Shown piece after piece: positions 33,854 through 42,078 of a stretch of DNA of 64,000 bases (positions are counted from its first letter, which is position 1; each line of letters begins with the position of its first letter). Under the pieces are notes generated by a model that saw only the letters and a list, made by a program, of their open reading frames with translations, ran no database searches and had not been told where the DNA came from. A program made the position numbers and the translations under genes. Source of the DNA: Candidatus Dechloromonas phosphorivorans (GTDB taxonomy: Bacteria; Pseudomonadota; Gammaproteobacteria; Burkholderiales; Rhodocyclaceae); contig JADKBR010000017.1 in assembly GCA_016714975.1 (NCBI GenBank), positions 496,001-560,000 on the forward strand, written 5' to 3'.

Positions 33854-35758
33854 TCATCGCCATGCCCTGCAGCAGGCGGTCAACCGCTGGATGGGATGGA
33901 CGGTCAGATTGATGGTGTGTGTCTCGCCGTTGCCGCCGACTTTCAGGTCGTGGATGACGACTGCCTCCGCGGAGCGCAGCGCCTTGGGCAGCGCGACGAT
34001 CAGTTCCTCGCGCAATCCCTCGCGCGCCATCGCGTGAATGTTCCAGTTCGCCTTGCCGGCAGCGGGCTCCAGGTATTTCCCGGTGCGCCCGTTGATGAAA
34101 ATCACGTCGCCCTCGGCATTGGTCAGCACGGCGGCGGGCGCGAATTTCTGCAGGAGCAATTGGTCGGCAAGCGTCTGCAGATTGGCGGTCGGCATGGTCA
34201 GGTTCGGGCTTGCGTTGGTGTCGACGGGCAGGGCGGGAAGGCGGGTAGGAAATTCTACATCCAATGGCTTGGCCACAATCGGTTCCCGGCGGTAGATGCG
34301 GGCCTTGGCATCGCACGGCGAAAAAAGCTCGCCAAAGCCGCCGATGCTCTCGGCACTGCCCAGAAAGAGTATGCCGCCGGGCTTCAGGCTGTAATGGAAC
34401 AGCGGCACCAGCTTCTTTTGCAGGGTGGGACCCAGATAGATCAGCAGGTTCCGGCAGGTGAGAATGTCCAGCCGGGTAAAAGGCGGGTCCATCGTGACAT
34501 TGTGCGGCGCGAATACCACCATCTGGCGGATATCCTGGCTGACCCGGTACTTGCCGCCATCCTCCCTGAAAAAACGGGCCAGGCGCTCCGCCGACACATC
34601 GCCGGCAATGCTTGCCGGATAGAGCCCCTGGCGGGCCCGGGCAATGGCATCGGGGTCGATGTCGGTGGCGAAGATGTGAACTTCGACCTGTTTCTTCGGC
34701 TTGATCCGGTCGACGGCTTCCCGGAAGGCGATGGCCAGGGAATACGCCTCCTCGCCGCTGGAGCAGGCGGCGACCCAGGCGCGCAGCACATTGCCGGGCG
34801 GGTTTGCGCGGATCATCGCGGGCAGCACGTTTTCCTGCAGCCAGGCCCAGGCGGCCGGGTCGCGGAAAAACTGGGTGACGCCGATCAACAGCTCCTTGAA
34901 CAGCAGATCGGCTTCCTGGGGGTTGGACTGCAGGAAAATTGCGTAGTCGGCAATGCCGGCAAGCTGATGGATGGCGATGCGACGCTCGATCCGCCGATAG
35001 AGGGTGCTCTTCTTGTAAAGCGAAAAGTCATGCCCGGTTCGCGCGCGCAACAGGATGCAGACTTTCTCGAAGGCGGAATTCCCGGCCCGGCTTTCCGGTG
35101 CGACCGGCATCTCGGCAAGCAGCGGATGGTGCTTTTTCTGGGCACGGATCAAACCGGGGATTTCGCCGGCCTCCGCGACGATATCGGCGAGCCCGGCAGC
35201 GATCGCGCTACGCGGCATGGCATCGAACTTGGCGGTTTCCGGCGTTTGCACCAGGGCCAGGCCACCGCGCTTGCGGATCGCTGCGAGGCCGGCCGTTCCA
35301 TCCGAACCCATGCCGGACAGGATGACGCCGATCGCCTGTTCGCGACGATCTTCGGCCAGGCTCGTGAAAAATGTGTCGATCGGCAGGTGCAGCCCGTGCC
35401 GGGTCGTCATCTCGAGCAGGTAAAGCGCGCCGTGCAGGATCGAGATGTCCTTGTCGGGCGGAATGACATAGACGCAATCCGGCTTGATCCGCATCCGGTT
35501 TGCGGCCTGCTTCACGGCCATCGTCGTGGCACGCTGCAGCAGTTCCGGGAGCATGCCGGGGCGTTTGGGATCGAGGTGCTGGATGATGACAAAGGCCATG
35601 CCGCTGTTTGCCGGGACGCTCGCGAGCAATTGCTCCAGCGCTTCCAGACCCCCGGCTGATGCGCCGATGGCGACGATCGGGAAACCCGCGTCTTGAATCG
35701 CGGCACCGGCGTCAGCCGTGCCGCTGGCGGAAGGCGGGCTGACTGCGCTGTTCGGCAT
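33854..35758 (-). CDS. CheB methylesterase - CheR methyltransferase fusion, N-terminal fragment
   Basis: 634 residues. CheB domain about 25-215 with the catalytic triad blocks IGASAGG (Ser), QHLDP (His) and LSGMGSDG (Asp). CheR domain about 225-500 with YRRIERRI, GVTQFFRDP, the SAM-binding WVAACSSGEEAYSLAI, ATDIDPDAIARARQG and CRNLLIYLG. Then a first PAS-like segment. The frame breaks at about 33870 and the rest continues in other frames. Such fusions methylate or demethylate receptors or PAS partners in signalling outside classical chemotaxis. It is the last gene of the operon Crp-PAS / DUF1840 / CheBR, 6 bp after DUF1840. Confidence 0.88.
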   Translation of the reverse strand: MPNSAVSPPSASGTADAGAAIQDAGFPIVAIGASAGGLEALEQLLASVPANSGMAFVIIQHLDPKRPGMLPELLQRATTMAVKQAANRMRIKPDCVYVIPPDKDISILHGALYLLEMTTRHGLHLPIDTFFTSLAEDRREQAIGVILSGMGSDGTAGLAAIRKRGGLALVQTPETAKFDAMPRSAIAAGLADIVAEAGEIPGLIRAQKKHHPLLAEMPVAPESRAGNSAFEKVCILLRARTGHDFSLYKKSTLYRRIERRIAIHQLAGIADYAIFLQSNPQEADLLFKELLIGVTQFFRDPAAWAWLQENVLPAMIRANPPGNVLRAWVAACSSGEEAYSLAIAFREAVDRIKPKKQVEVHIFATDIDPDAIARARQGLYPASIAGDVSAERLARFFREDGGKYRVSQDIRQMVVFAPHNVTMDPPFTRLDILTCRNLLIYLGPTLQKKLVPLFHYSLKPGGILFLGSAESIGGFGELFSPCDAKARIYRREPIVAKPLDVEFPTRLPALPVDTNASPNLTMPTANLQTLADQLLLQKFAPAAVLTNAEGDVIFINGRTGKYLEPAAGKANWNIHAMAREGLREELIVALPKALRSAEAVVIHDLKVGGNGETHTINLTVHPIQRLTACCRAWR

Positions 35759-35764
35759 TTTTGA

Positions 35765-36085
35765 TCACGCTCCCCAGGTCACCGGTTCGCTTTCCTGCAA
35801 GGAGCGTTCGAACAGGTCGAGCAGCGGCAGGGCGCGCTGGGACAGGTTGATCTTGCGGTCGACCCCGGTTTCCGCGTCATTTTCGTCGGCCGGTTGCCCG
35901 GCCTGCCTGGCCTTGTCGGCGGCAATGGCCGTCCGCAGTGCGGCGATTGCCGCGGGCAATTGCTCGAGGGTGACGATGCCGCGCACCGCTTCGGGTTCCT
36001 TGCCGAGCAGGGCCAACAGCTCCCTGCCGTTCTTCTCGAACATGACCAGGTCGCCGCTGGCGGCCGATTTGAAGGTGACAAGCAT
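35765..36085 (-). CDS. DUF1840 domain protein
   Basis: 106 residues. MLVTFKSAASGDLVMFEKNG followed by LLALLGKEPEAVRGIVTLEQLPAAIAALRTAI and the C-terminal INLSQRALPLLDLFERSL is the conserved DUF1840 pattern of beta- and gamma-proteobacteria (cytoplasmic, function unknown). It lies between Crp-PAS (7 bp upstream) and CheBR (6 bp downstream), so it belongs to a signalling operon. Confidence 0.88.
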   Translation of the reverse strand: MLVTFKSAASGDLVMFEKNGRELLALLGKEPEAVRGIVTLEQLPAAIAALRTAIAADKARQAGQPADENDAETGVDRKINLSQRALPLLDLFERSLQESEPVTWGA

Positions 36086-36092
36086 GACAGGG

Positions 36093-37403
36093 CTATCCCT
36101 TGCGCCTGTTGATGACTGGGCAGATCGGGGCGATCAGGACGGATGCGGCGCTGCTGTCCATGACGACCATCCGGCACTCACCTCCGGTTTCGTCGAGAAC
36201 CGCCAGGATTGTTACCGTGATTTCCGGGCGCTGCTCGTTTGCCGACAGTGTGCATTCGCAGGCCGTTTTACGCTTCGCATTGAGCATTTCGTCAAAAAAA
36301 CGATTGAAGGTATCCAGGGTGTCGGCACTGACAAAAGCGGCGAAGCGAAACCGGGCTCTCTGTGAACCCTTGATGCCAAGAAGGATGGCACCAGCAAGAT
36401 TGGTGTCGAGAATGACGCCCAGCGGATCGAGGGTGAAGTAAGCCACCGGGGCGAAATCGTAGATGTCCGCATAGCGTGCGCGCAAGGCATCCGCTTCCTC
36501 GTAGGCGTGGCGGAGTTCCTCGTTGTGCATTTCAAGCTCGATCTGGTGAACCTGCAATTCATGCACCAGTTGCGCCTTGTCCCATGCCGTTGTCGGTACC
36601 CTGATATCTGTCTGCAGCAAGCGGGCCTCGGCGCGCTTGCGCAGGGTCGCCGGGTTGGGGCGCGGGCGGTCGACCGTCCTCAGCGCAGGATGCATCAGGA
36701 AAATCCGGTCATATTCGGCTTTCACCGTGGCGTAGCATTCGCACGCCCGAGCTTCGAGGCCGGGACGGTCGAGGGCGGTGATGTGGCCGCGGCTGTACTG
36801 GATCAGGCCGGCGGCCTGCAGTTTGCCGGCCGATTCGGTCACCGCTTCGCGGCGCACGCCGAGCATGTTGGCGATCAGTTCCTGCGTCATGTCGAGCTGA
36901 TTGCCGGGGAGCCGGTCAAGACTGAGCAGAAGCCAGCGGCACAACTGCTGATCGACCGAGTGGTGACGGTTGCAGACGATGCTCTGCGCCATTTGCGTCA
37001 TCAGGGCCTGGGTGAAGCGCAGCGCAAGATGCTGAAATTCGCGCCCCTGATCCAGTTCCCAGCGGATCACCTCGACCCTGGCCCGGTAGGCGGCGCCGGC
37101 ACTCTGCACGACGACCCGGTGGGTGGTCGTGTCGCCGCCCAGTACCAGCGGGATGCCGACCAGGCCATCGTTGCCGATGATCGCCAGTTCGGCGGTGGCG
37201 CCCTTGCTGGTGGTGAAGATCAGCGACGCCAGGCAGGTGATCGGAAAATGGATGTGGCTCAGGCTGTCGCCTGACTCGTACAGAACCTGCCCGAGTTCGA
37301 GTTGAACCAGTTCGAGGTCGTCATTGATCCGCGCGTAATCGTTGGCGGGAAGCGCCCCCAGGATGCGGTTCTGCTTCGGGTTGCAAGTCAATGTGGATGG
37401 CAT
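36093..37403 (-). CDS. Crp/Fnr-family regulator with C-terminal PAS domain
   Basis: 436 residues. The N-terminal cyclic-nucleotide-binding-like barrel (about 20-150: GQVLYESGDSLSHIHFP, ELAIIGNDGLVGI) lacks the obvious cAMP-binding Arg signature. A Crp-type winged helix follows (about 155-225: LDMTQELIANMLGVRREAVTESAGKLQAAGLI). After a linker with HELQVHQIELEMHNEELRHAYEE, a PAS domain (about 310-430: YDFAPVAYFTLDPLGVILDT) ends the chain. Crp regulators rarely carry a C-terminal PAS, which makes this a likely two-input transcription factor. First gene of the operon with DUF1840 and CheBR. Confidence 0.88.
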   Translation of the reverse strand: MPSTLTCNPKQNRILGALPANDYARINDDLELVQLELGQVLYESGDSLSHIHFPITCLASLIFTTSKGATAELAIIGNDGLVGIPLVLGGDTTTHRVVVQSAGAAYRARVEVIRWELDQGREFQHLALRFTQALMTQMAQSIVCNRHHSVDQQLCRWLLLSLDRLPGNQLDMTQELIANMLGVRREAVTESAGKLQAAGLIQYSRGHITALDRPGLEARACECYATVKAEYDRIFLMHPALRTVDRPRPNPATLRKRAEARLLQTDIRVPTTAWDKAQLVHELQVHQIELEMHNEELRHAYEEADALRARYADIYDFAPVAYFTLDPLGVILDTNLAGAILLGIKGSQRARFRFAAFVSADTLDTFNRFFDEMLNAKRKTACECTLSANEQRPEITVTILAVLDETGGECRMVVMDSSAASVLIAPICPVINRRKG

Positions 37404-37488
37404 TCAATCCCTTGTGTCTGGTCGCCGGGCGCTTCCCGGAAAATTGTCATTCAGAGAGTTTTTCAGGATACAAGATTTCCTGATGCAG

Positions 37489-37510
37489 GTATGTGCGATG
37501 CCCCACATAC
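37489..37510. promoter_or_regulatory. Palindrome GTATGTG-N8-CACATAC
   Basis: Perfect 7-bp arms (37489-37495 and 37504-37510) between the divergent Crp-PAS gene and the Lys-rich small gene. Typical Crp/Fnr-like dyad spacing, so it may be the operator of the Crp-PAS regulator, or a distant copy of the recurrent motif. Confidence 0.45.
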
Positions 37511-37589
37511 GGGCTGTTGATTTGCCGCTAGCCTCGGGGCCGTACCATCAACCACGTATCGGGCCGATACGCACAGCAAGGAGAGAATC

Positions 37590-37718
37590 ATGAGCAAGGA
37601 AAGAAACGGAACCAAGGAAGGCAAGAAGCAGGCTGTCCTGACGCAAAAGGAGAAGAAGGTAGCCAAGCAGGTCAGGAAGCAGGAGAAATCGGCGGTCCAG
37701 CCGCTGATTCCCACCTGA
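37590..37718 (+). CDS. Lys-rich 42-residue protein
   Basis: ATG 37590 with AAGGAGAG nine bases upstream. The product is very basic (MSKERNGTKEGKKQAVLTQK, then EKKVAKQVRKQEKS, ending QPLIPT), hydrophilic and without membrane segments, reminiscent of small nucleic-acid-binding or stress proteins. Not recognised; the ribosome site and codon use support it. Confidence 0.55.
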   Translation: MSKERNGTKEGKKQAVLTQKEKKVAKQVRKQEKSAVQPLIPT

Positions 37719-37800
37719 TCGTTCGCAGTCGCCTTGTATGCGATTCTCGGGCCTTCCCGGCGGGGTTCGGCCCTTCCGGCGAGGCAATGAGGATTCGGCC

Positions 37801-38058
37801 ATGGAACAGCACACGCACAGCATGAGCAACCTCTTTGCCCAGCTTGGCCAGGCCAGTGACGAGGCGGGCATCGCCCGGTTCATCGCGGCAAACCATCCCC
37901 TGGCCGGCGACGTCCGGTTGCACGAGGCGGCATTCTGGAGCGCTTCGCAGGCGCTGTTCCTGCGCGAGGCGATTGGCGACGATGCCGACTGGGCTGAAAT
38001 CGCCGAGGCGCTCAATTCGGAACTGCATGCGCCCGGGCTCACAATACGCCACGCCTGA
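37801..38058 (+). CDS. DUF2789 family protein
   Basis: 85 residues. The features HTHSMSNLFAQLGQASDEAGIARFIAANHPL (short form SNLFAQLG), EAAFWSASQALFLREAI and DDADWAEIAEALNSELHA match the DUF2789 family of small cytoplasmic proteins in beta-/gamma-proteobacteria. Function unknown. GAGG upstream supports the ATG at 37801. Confidence 0.88.
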   Translation: MEQHTHSMSNLFAQLGQASDEAGIARFIAANHPLAGDVRLHEAAFWSASQALFLREAIGDDADWAEIAEALNSELHAPGLTIRHA

Positions 38059-38090
38059 GTGCGGCGGCTTCATCTCGGAACAATCAGGAA

Positions 38091-39158
38091 ATGACAATCC
38101 CACGGGCTGACATGCGCCTCGGCGCGTTTCTTCTCGCGGCCGCTGGCGGCGTCGGTACTGCCTTTGCCCAGTCGCCACCCGCGACGATCGATCAGTGTCG
38201 CGGCATTGCCAAAGACATGGAGCGGCTTGCCTGCTACGACGCCTTCACCGGCCGCGCCGGCGATGACCGCCGGGAACCCGCGTCCTCAGTCGCGGCCGAA
38301 TCTGCGGCCGCGTCCGCCGCGGCACCAGCCGACAGCGTCGTGGCGGCCCCGGCGGCCCTGTCGATGATTGACGAGTCCTGGGGCTTTGATCCCTCGTCGG
38401 CGCCGTATGAAATCCGCTTTCACCGGGCGAACTACGTGTTGTTCGGGCGCTACTCGGACAATGTCAACAGCGCGCCGTTTTCGCCGCTCTTCCAATCTGC
38501 TGGCGGGGATCAGAATGATCTGAGCAATACGGAGGCGAAATTCCAGTTCAGCTTCAAGGCGCGCCTGTGGGCGACGGATGACCGGCGCTGGGGCGTCTGG
38601 GCTGCCTACACGCAGCAGAGCCAGTGGCAGTTGTACAACAGCGACGTGTCGCGGGCGTTTCGCGACACCAACTACATGCCCGAGTTGTTCGTCAGTTACA
38701 AGCCCGCCATCGATCTCGGCGGCGGCTTCAACTGGAACCTTTTGAGCGCCGGCTTCAACCACCAGTCGAACGGCCGCTCCGACGTCCTTTCGCGGAGCTG
38801 GAACCGCCTTTTTGCCGAAGTCGGCGTCGAGCGCGACAGCCTCGCCTTGTCCGCCAAGGCCTGGTACCGCCTGCCTGAAGACGCGGGTACGGACGACAAC
38901 CCCGATATCACCGACTACTACGGCCACGGCGAGATCAGCGCCTTGTACCGCTGGCGTGGCAACAGCTTTGCGGCAATGGCCCGCGGCAACCTGAGCACCG
39001 GCAAGGGCGCCGTCCAGCTCGGCTGGTTCTCGCCGCCCATCCTCGGCCCGCTCCGCGGCTACGTTCAGGTTTTCTCGGGATACGGGGAGACCCTGATCGA
39101 TTACAACTGGAAGCAGAACACCATCGGGGTCGGTATCGCCTTGAGTGACGGATTTTAG
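38091..39158 (+). CDS. pldA: Outer-membrane phospholipase A
   Basis: 355 residues. Signal peptide (RLGAFLLAAAGGVGTAFAQ) when started at 38112, then a linker with an Ala-rich stretch and the OMPLA beta-barrel: SFKARLW, WGVWAAYTQQSQWQLYN, NYMPELFVSYKP. The catalytic block is GFNHQSNGRSDVLSRSWNR, in which His, Ser and the following Asn match H142/S144/N156 of E. coli OMPLA. It hydrolyses phospholipids that reach the outer leaflet. Single gene. Confidence 0.92.
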   Translation: MTIPRADMRLGAFLLAAAGGVGTAFAQSPPATIDQCRGIAKDMERLACYDAFTGRAGDDRREPASSVAAESAAASAAAPADSVVAAPAALSMIDESWGFDPSSAPYEIRFHRANYVLFGRYSDNVNSAPFSPLFQSAGGDQNDLSNTEAKFQFSFKARLWATDDRRWGVWAAYTQQSQWQLYNSDVSRAFRDTNYMPELFVSYKPAIDLGGGFNWNLLSAGFNHQSNGRSDVLSRSWNRLFAEVGVERDSLALSAKAWYRLPEDAGTDDNPDITDYYGHGEISALYRWRGNSFAAMARGNLSTGKGAVQLGWFSPPILGPLRGYVQVFSGYGETLIDYNWKQNTIGVGIALSDGF

Positions 39159-39863
39159 CGGTGCACCCCGAAGCTGAGAACGAATCGCCCCACATCCAGT
39201 AGGTATTCTCGACCAGCAGTTTGGCAAGGTAAACCAGTCGCTCACGCCGATTTGGTCCACAGTCTGGTCAGGCCGAGCAGTTCCCGGTCAGGCGCCACGC
39301 TATACGACCGCTCCGTTCAAAAACCTGCCGCCGAGCCACCGAGACGGTGAATGTCTCTTGAGGCTCGGGAAGAGACCGATGTGCTGGAAGCCTGAACGGC
39401 TCATATCAGTCTAAAATGGCCGGTCGGCAACTTGAACAGCCCTCAACCCCCAATCAGAGAAATCACGGAAATTGCCCTGATTGAGTCCTGATTTTGATAG
39501 TCGCGTTGATGGTCGATCCGCAATCACTCCACCTAACCATTGCTGCTGATAGAGGCGCGGAGGACGCCCTCTCCGCCAGAAGCATCACAGAAAAGCGCCT
39601 TGCGGGGCGTGTTTTGAATGCTTGTCTTGTGGGGGGTGGCGAACCAGGGCTGCCGGTGGGATTGGGCCGGGCATCAGCCAGTCCGAACCATTTGACTAGA
39701 TCTCCCGCTGGTCGGAAAATTGTTTCCGCTGAACGGGTGGCGCGAGTTGCCGCTTCAGCCATGATTCGCAGAGCCCTGATTTCGAATCGGGGCTTTTGTT
39801 TTGCGTCACCGGCGTTGCCGGCGACGGTATCCTTCTTGGATGAAGTGGCCGAGGTAATGAATT
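39159..39863. other. 705-bp region with no convincing gene
   Basis: Between pldA and rimO. It contains a weak inverted pair GTCTCTT...AAGAGAC (39353-39376), a small CGGAAA-AATT-G-TTTCCG stem (39713-39728), and the terminator at 39772. A minus-strand 99-residue frame (39463-39762, Arg/Pro/Ser-rich, ending NATIKIRTQSGQFP) and a plus-strand frame at 39494 overlap each other; neither has a credible ribosome site. Composition is a little less GC-rich than its surroundings. Confidence 0.5.
39772..39802 (+). terminator. Hairpin with T-rich tail upstream of rimO
   Basis: AGCCCTGATT / AATCGGGGCT (one G-T pair) with loop TCG, followed by TTTGTTTT. Reads as a rho-independent terminator for a plus-strand transcript ending before rimO. 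Confidence 0.65.
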
Positions 39864-41193
39864 TTGAACACTAAAGTGCCGACCATCGGCTTCGTATCGC
39901 TGGGTTGCCCCAAGGCCACCGTCGATTCCGAACACATACTGACCAAGCTCCGCGCCGAAGGCTACATGGTGTCGTCGAGCCATGACGACGCCGATCTGGT
40001 CATTGTCAATACCTGCGGCTTCATCGATGCGGCGGTCGAGGAGTCGCTCGACGCCATCGGCGAGGCATTGAACGAGAACGGGCGCGTCATCGTCACCGGT
40101 TGCCTCGGCGCCAAGGGCGACATTGTCAAGAACACGCACCCTTCGGTGCTGGCGGTGACCGGCCCGCATGCCGCCGACGAGGTCATGGGCATCGTCCATC
40201 AGCACCTGCCGCAGCCGCACGATCCGTTCACCTCGCTGATCCCCGAGCAGGGCGTGCGCCTGACGCCGGACCATTTCGCCTACCTGAAAATTTCCCGGAA
40301 GGCTGCAAACCACAGTTGCACCTTCTGCATCATCCCCTCGCTGCGCGGCCCGCTGGTTTCGCGTCCGGTGGGTGACGTGCTGGCCGAGGCCGAGAGCCTG
40401 GCGCGCGCCGGCGTCAAGGAAATCCTGGTTATTTCGCAGGACACCAGTGCCTATGGGGTCGACCTTAAATACCGCACCGGCTTTTGGGGCGGGCGTCCGG
40501 TGAAGACGCGGCTCAAGGAACTGTGCGACGCGCTGGCGCAGTTCGGCATCTGGGTCCGTCTGCACTACGTCTATCCCTATCCGTCGGTCGATGACATCAT
40601 TCCGCTGATGGCCGAGGGCAAGATCCTGCCTTACCTCGATGTGCCGTTCCAGCACGCCAGCCCGCGCATCCTCAAGGCGATGAAGCGCCCGGCCTCGGCC
40701 GAGAATACGCTGGAGCGCATCGCCAAATGGCGCGACATCTGCCCGGAGATCGTCATCCGCTCGACCTTCATCACTGGCTTCCCCGGCGAAACAGAAGAGG
40801 ATTTCGACCAGTTGATCCAGTTCCTCGAGGACGCCAGGCTCGATCGTGTCGGCGCCTTCGCCTACTCGCCGGTCGAGGGCGCGACGGCCAACAAGATTCC
40901 CGGCCTGCCGCCCGAGAACGTGCGCGAGGACCGCCGCCGCTGGCTGATGCAGGTCCAGGAAGATATTTCCGCCGACAAGCTGGCCGCCAGGATCGACAGC
41001 GTCATCGAGGTGCTGGTCGACGAGGTCGACGAGGAGGGCGTCATCGCCCGCTCCAAGGCCGATGCACCGGAGATCGACGGGCCTGTCTATATCGACGGCT
41101 TTTTCGCTGCCGGAGCCCGGTGACTTCATCAAGGTCAAGGTTATCGACGCCGATCACCACGACCTCTACGCCGCGCCGGTGGAGCGGGGCTGA
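39864..41193 (+). CDS. rimO: Ribosomal protein S12 methylthiotransferase RimO, frameshifted near the 3' end
   Basis: The open frame runs from TTG 39864 to 41123 (419 residues); one extra base near 41105 shifts the last part, and the family's C-terminal TRAM end (EPGDFIKVKVIDADHHDLYA) continues in the other frame to TGA 41191-41193. The UPF0004 domain (VSLGCPKATVDSE, NTCGFIDAAVEES) and radical-SAM domain (SCTFCIIPSLRGPLVSRP, ISQDTSAYGVDL) are clear. RimO methylthiolates Asp88 of S12. The first cluster cysteine of CxxxCxxC reads Ala (KAANHSCTFC), but the next frame encodes EGC; three extra bases in short homopolymers explain this (see findings). Confidence 0.88.
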
Positions 41194-41198
41194 CCGCC

Positions 41199-42071
41199 AT
41201 GGGCAAGCCCCGCATCGCCATTGCGCTCGGCTCGGGCTCGGCCCGCGGCTGGGCTCATATCGGCGTGCTGGGCGCCCTGCAGCAGGCCGGCGTCGTTCCC
41301 GACATCGTCTGTGGCACGTCGATCGGCGCCTTCGTTGGGGCGGCCTATGCTTCGGGCGAACTCGATCCGCTTGCCGCCTGGGCTCGGGGCCTGACGCGCC
41401 GCGATGTTTTCGGGTTCTTTGATGTCAGTCTGGGAGCGGGCGGGCTGATCAAGGGCGAGAAGCTGCTTGGCTATACCTCCCGTCTTTTTCTTGACGAGAC
41501 CTTCGCCGATCTCGACAAGCCGTTTGCCTGTGTCGCCACCGATCTGGCCAGCGGTCGCGAGGTGTGGCTCAGGGAAGGCCGGATTCTCGATGCGGTGCGG
41601 GCCTCGGTCGCACTGCCCGGGCTGCTCGCGCCGCACCTGGTCGACGGACGCTACCTGGTCGACGGGGGCTTGGTCAATCCGGTACCGGTTTCGCTTTGCC
41701 GGGCACTGGGCGCCGATCTCGTGATCGCCGTCGACCTTGGCATGGATACCATCGGCCTGCGCCAGCGTCGTGGCGATCCATCCGCTCCGGTGCCGGCCTG
41801 GCGCCAGACGGTGGGCCGATGGCTGGGGCGCGAGGGCGACAGCGAGGACCTGATCAGGCCGTCGCTGGCTGATGTAGTGACCAACAGCATTGCCATCATG
41901 CAGGGCCGCATCTCGCGCTCGCGACTGGCCGGCGAGCCGGCCGATGTGCTGATTGCGCCGCGCCTGGGGCAACTCGGGCTGCTCGACTTTCACCGGGCAG
42001 AAGAGGCGATCACCGCCGGGCGCACGGCGGCCGAGCACATGCTGCCGCTGCTGCGCGCGATTATCGAGTGA
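41199..42071 (+). CDS. rssA: Patatin-like phospholipase, RssA/NTE family
   Basis: 290 residues. N-terminal GSGSARGWAHIGVLGAL (oxyanion loop), nucleophile elbow GTSIG (Ser near 47), and DGG dyad (YLVDGGLVNPVPVS, Asp near 155) define the patatin fold. Cytoplasmic lipid acyl hydrolase of unknown natural substrate. It follows the corrected rimO stop by 5 bp and precedes the FAD-linked oxidase by 7 bp, so the three may be co-transcribed. Confidence 0.9.
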   Translation: MGKPRIAIALGSGSARGWAHIGVLGALQQAGVVPDIVCGTSIGAFVGAAYASGELDPLAAWARGLTRRDVFGFFDVSLGAGGLIKGEKLLGYTSRLFLDETFADLDKPFACVATDLASGREVWLREGRILDAVRASVALPGLLAPHLVDGRYLVDGGLVNPVPVSLCRALGADLVIAVDLGMDTIGLRQRRGDPSAPVPAWRQTVGRWLGREGDSEDLIRPSLADVVTNSIAIMQGRISRSRLAGEPADVLIAPRLGQLGLLDFHRAEEAITAGRTAAEHMLPLLRAIIE

Positions 42072-42078
42072 CGCGGCG

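Noticed and set aside
33578..35659. 693-residue plus-strand open frame opposite CheB-CheR
   Set aside because: Antisense of conserved CheB/CheR motifs; long only because of high GC and few stops.
39463..39762. 99-residue minus-strand ORF in the pldA-rimO gap
   Set aside because: Arg/Pro/Ser-rich, overlaps another frame, lacks a ribosome site and a recognisable family; too weak to call a gene.
39720..39800. Possible tRNA-like fold before rimO
   Set aside because: The GATTTCGAATC segment resembles a T-arm, but no acceptor stem, D-arm or anticodon arm can be formed; the T-rich tail fits a terminator.
39696..41138. 480-residue minus-strand open frame opposite rimO
   Set aside because: RimO motifs on the plus strand are unmistakable; the opposite frame has no recognisable features.
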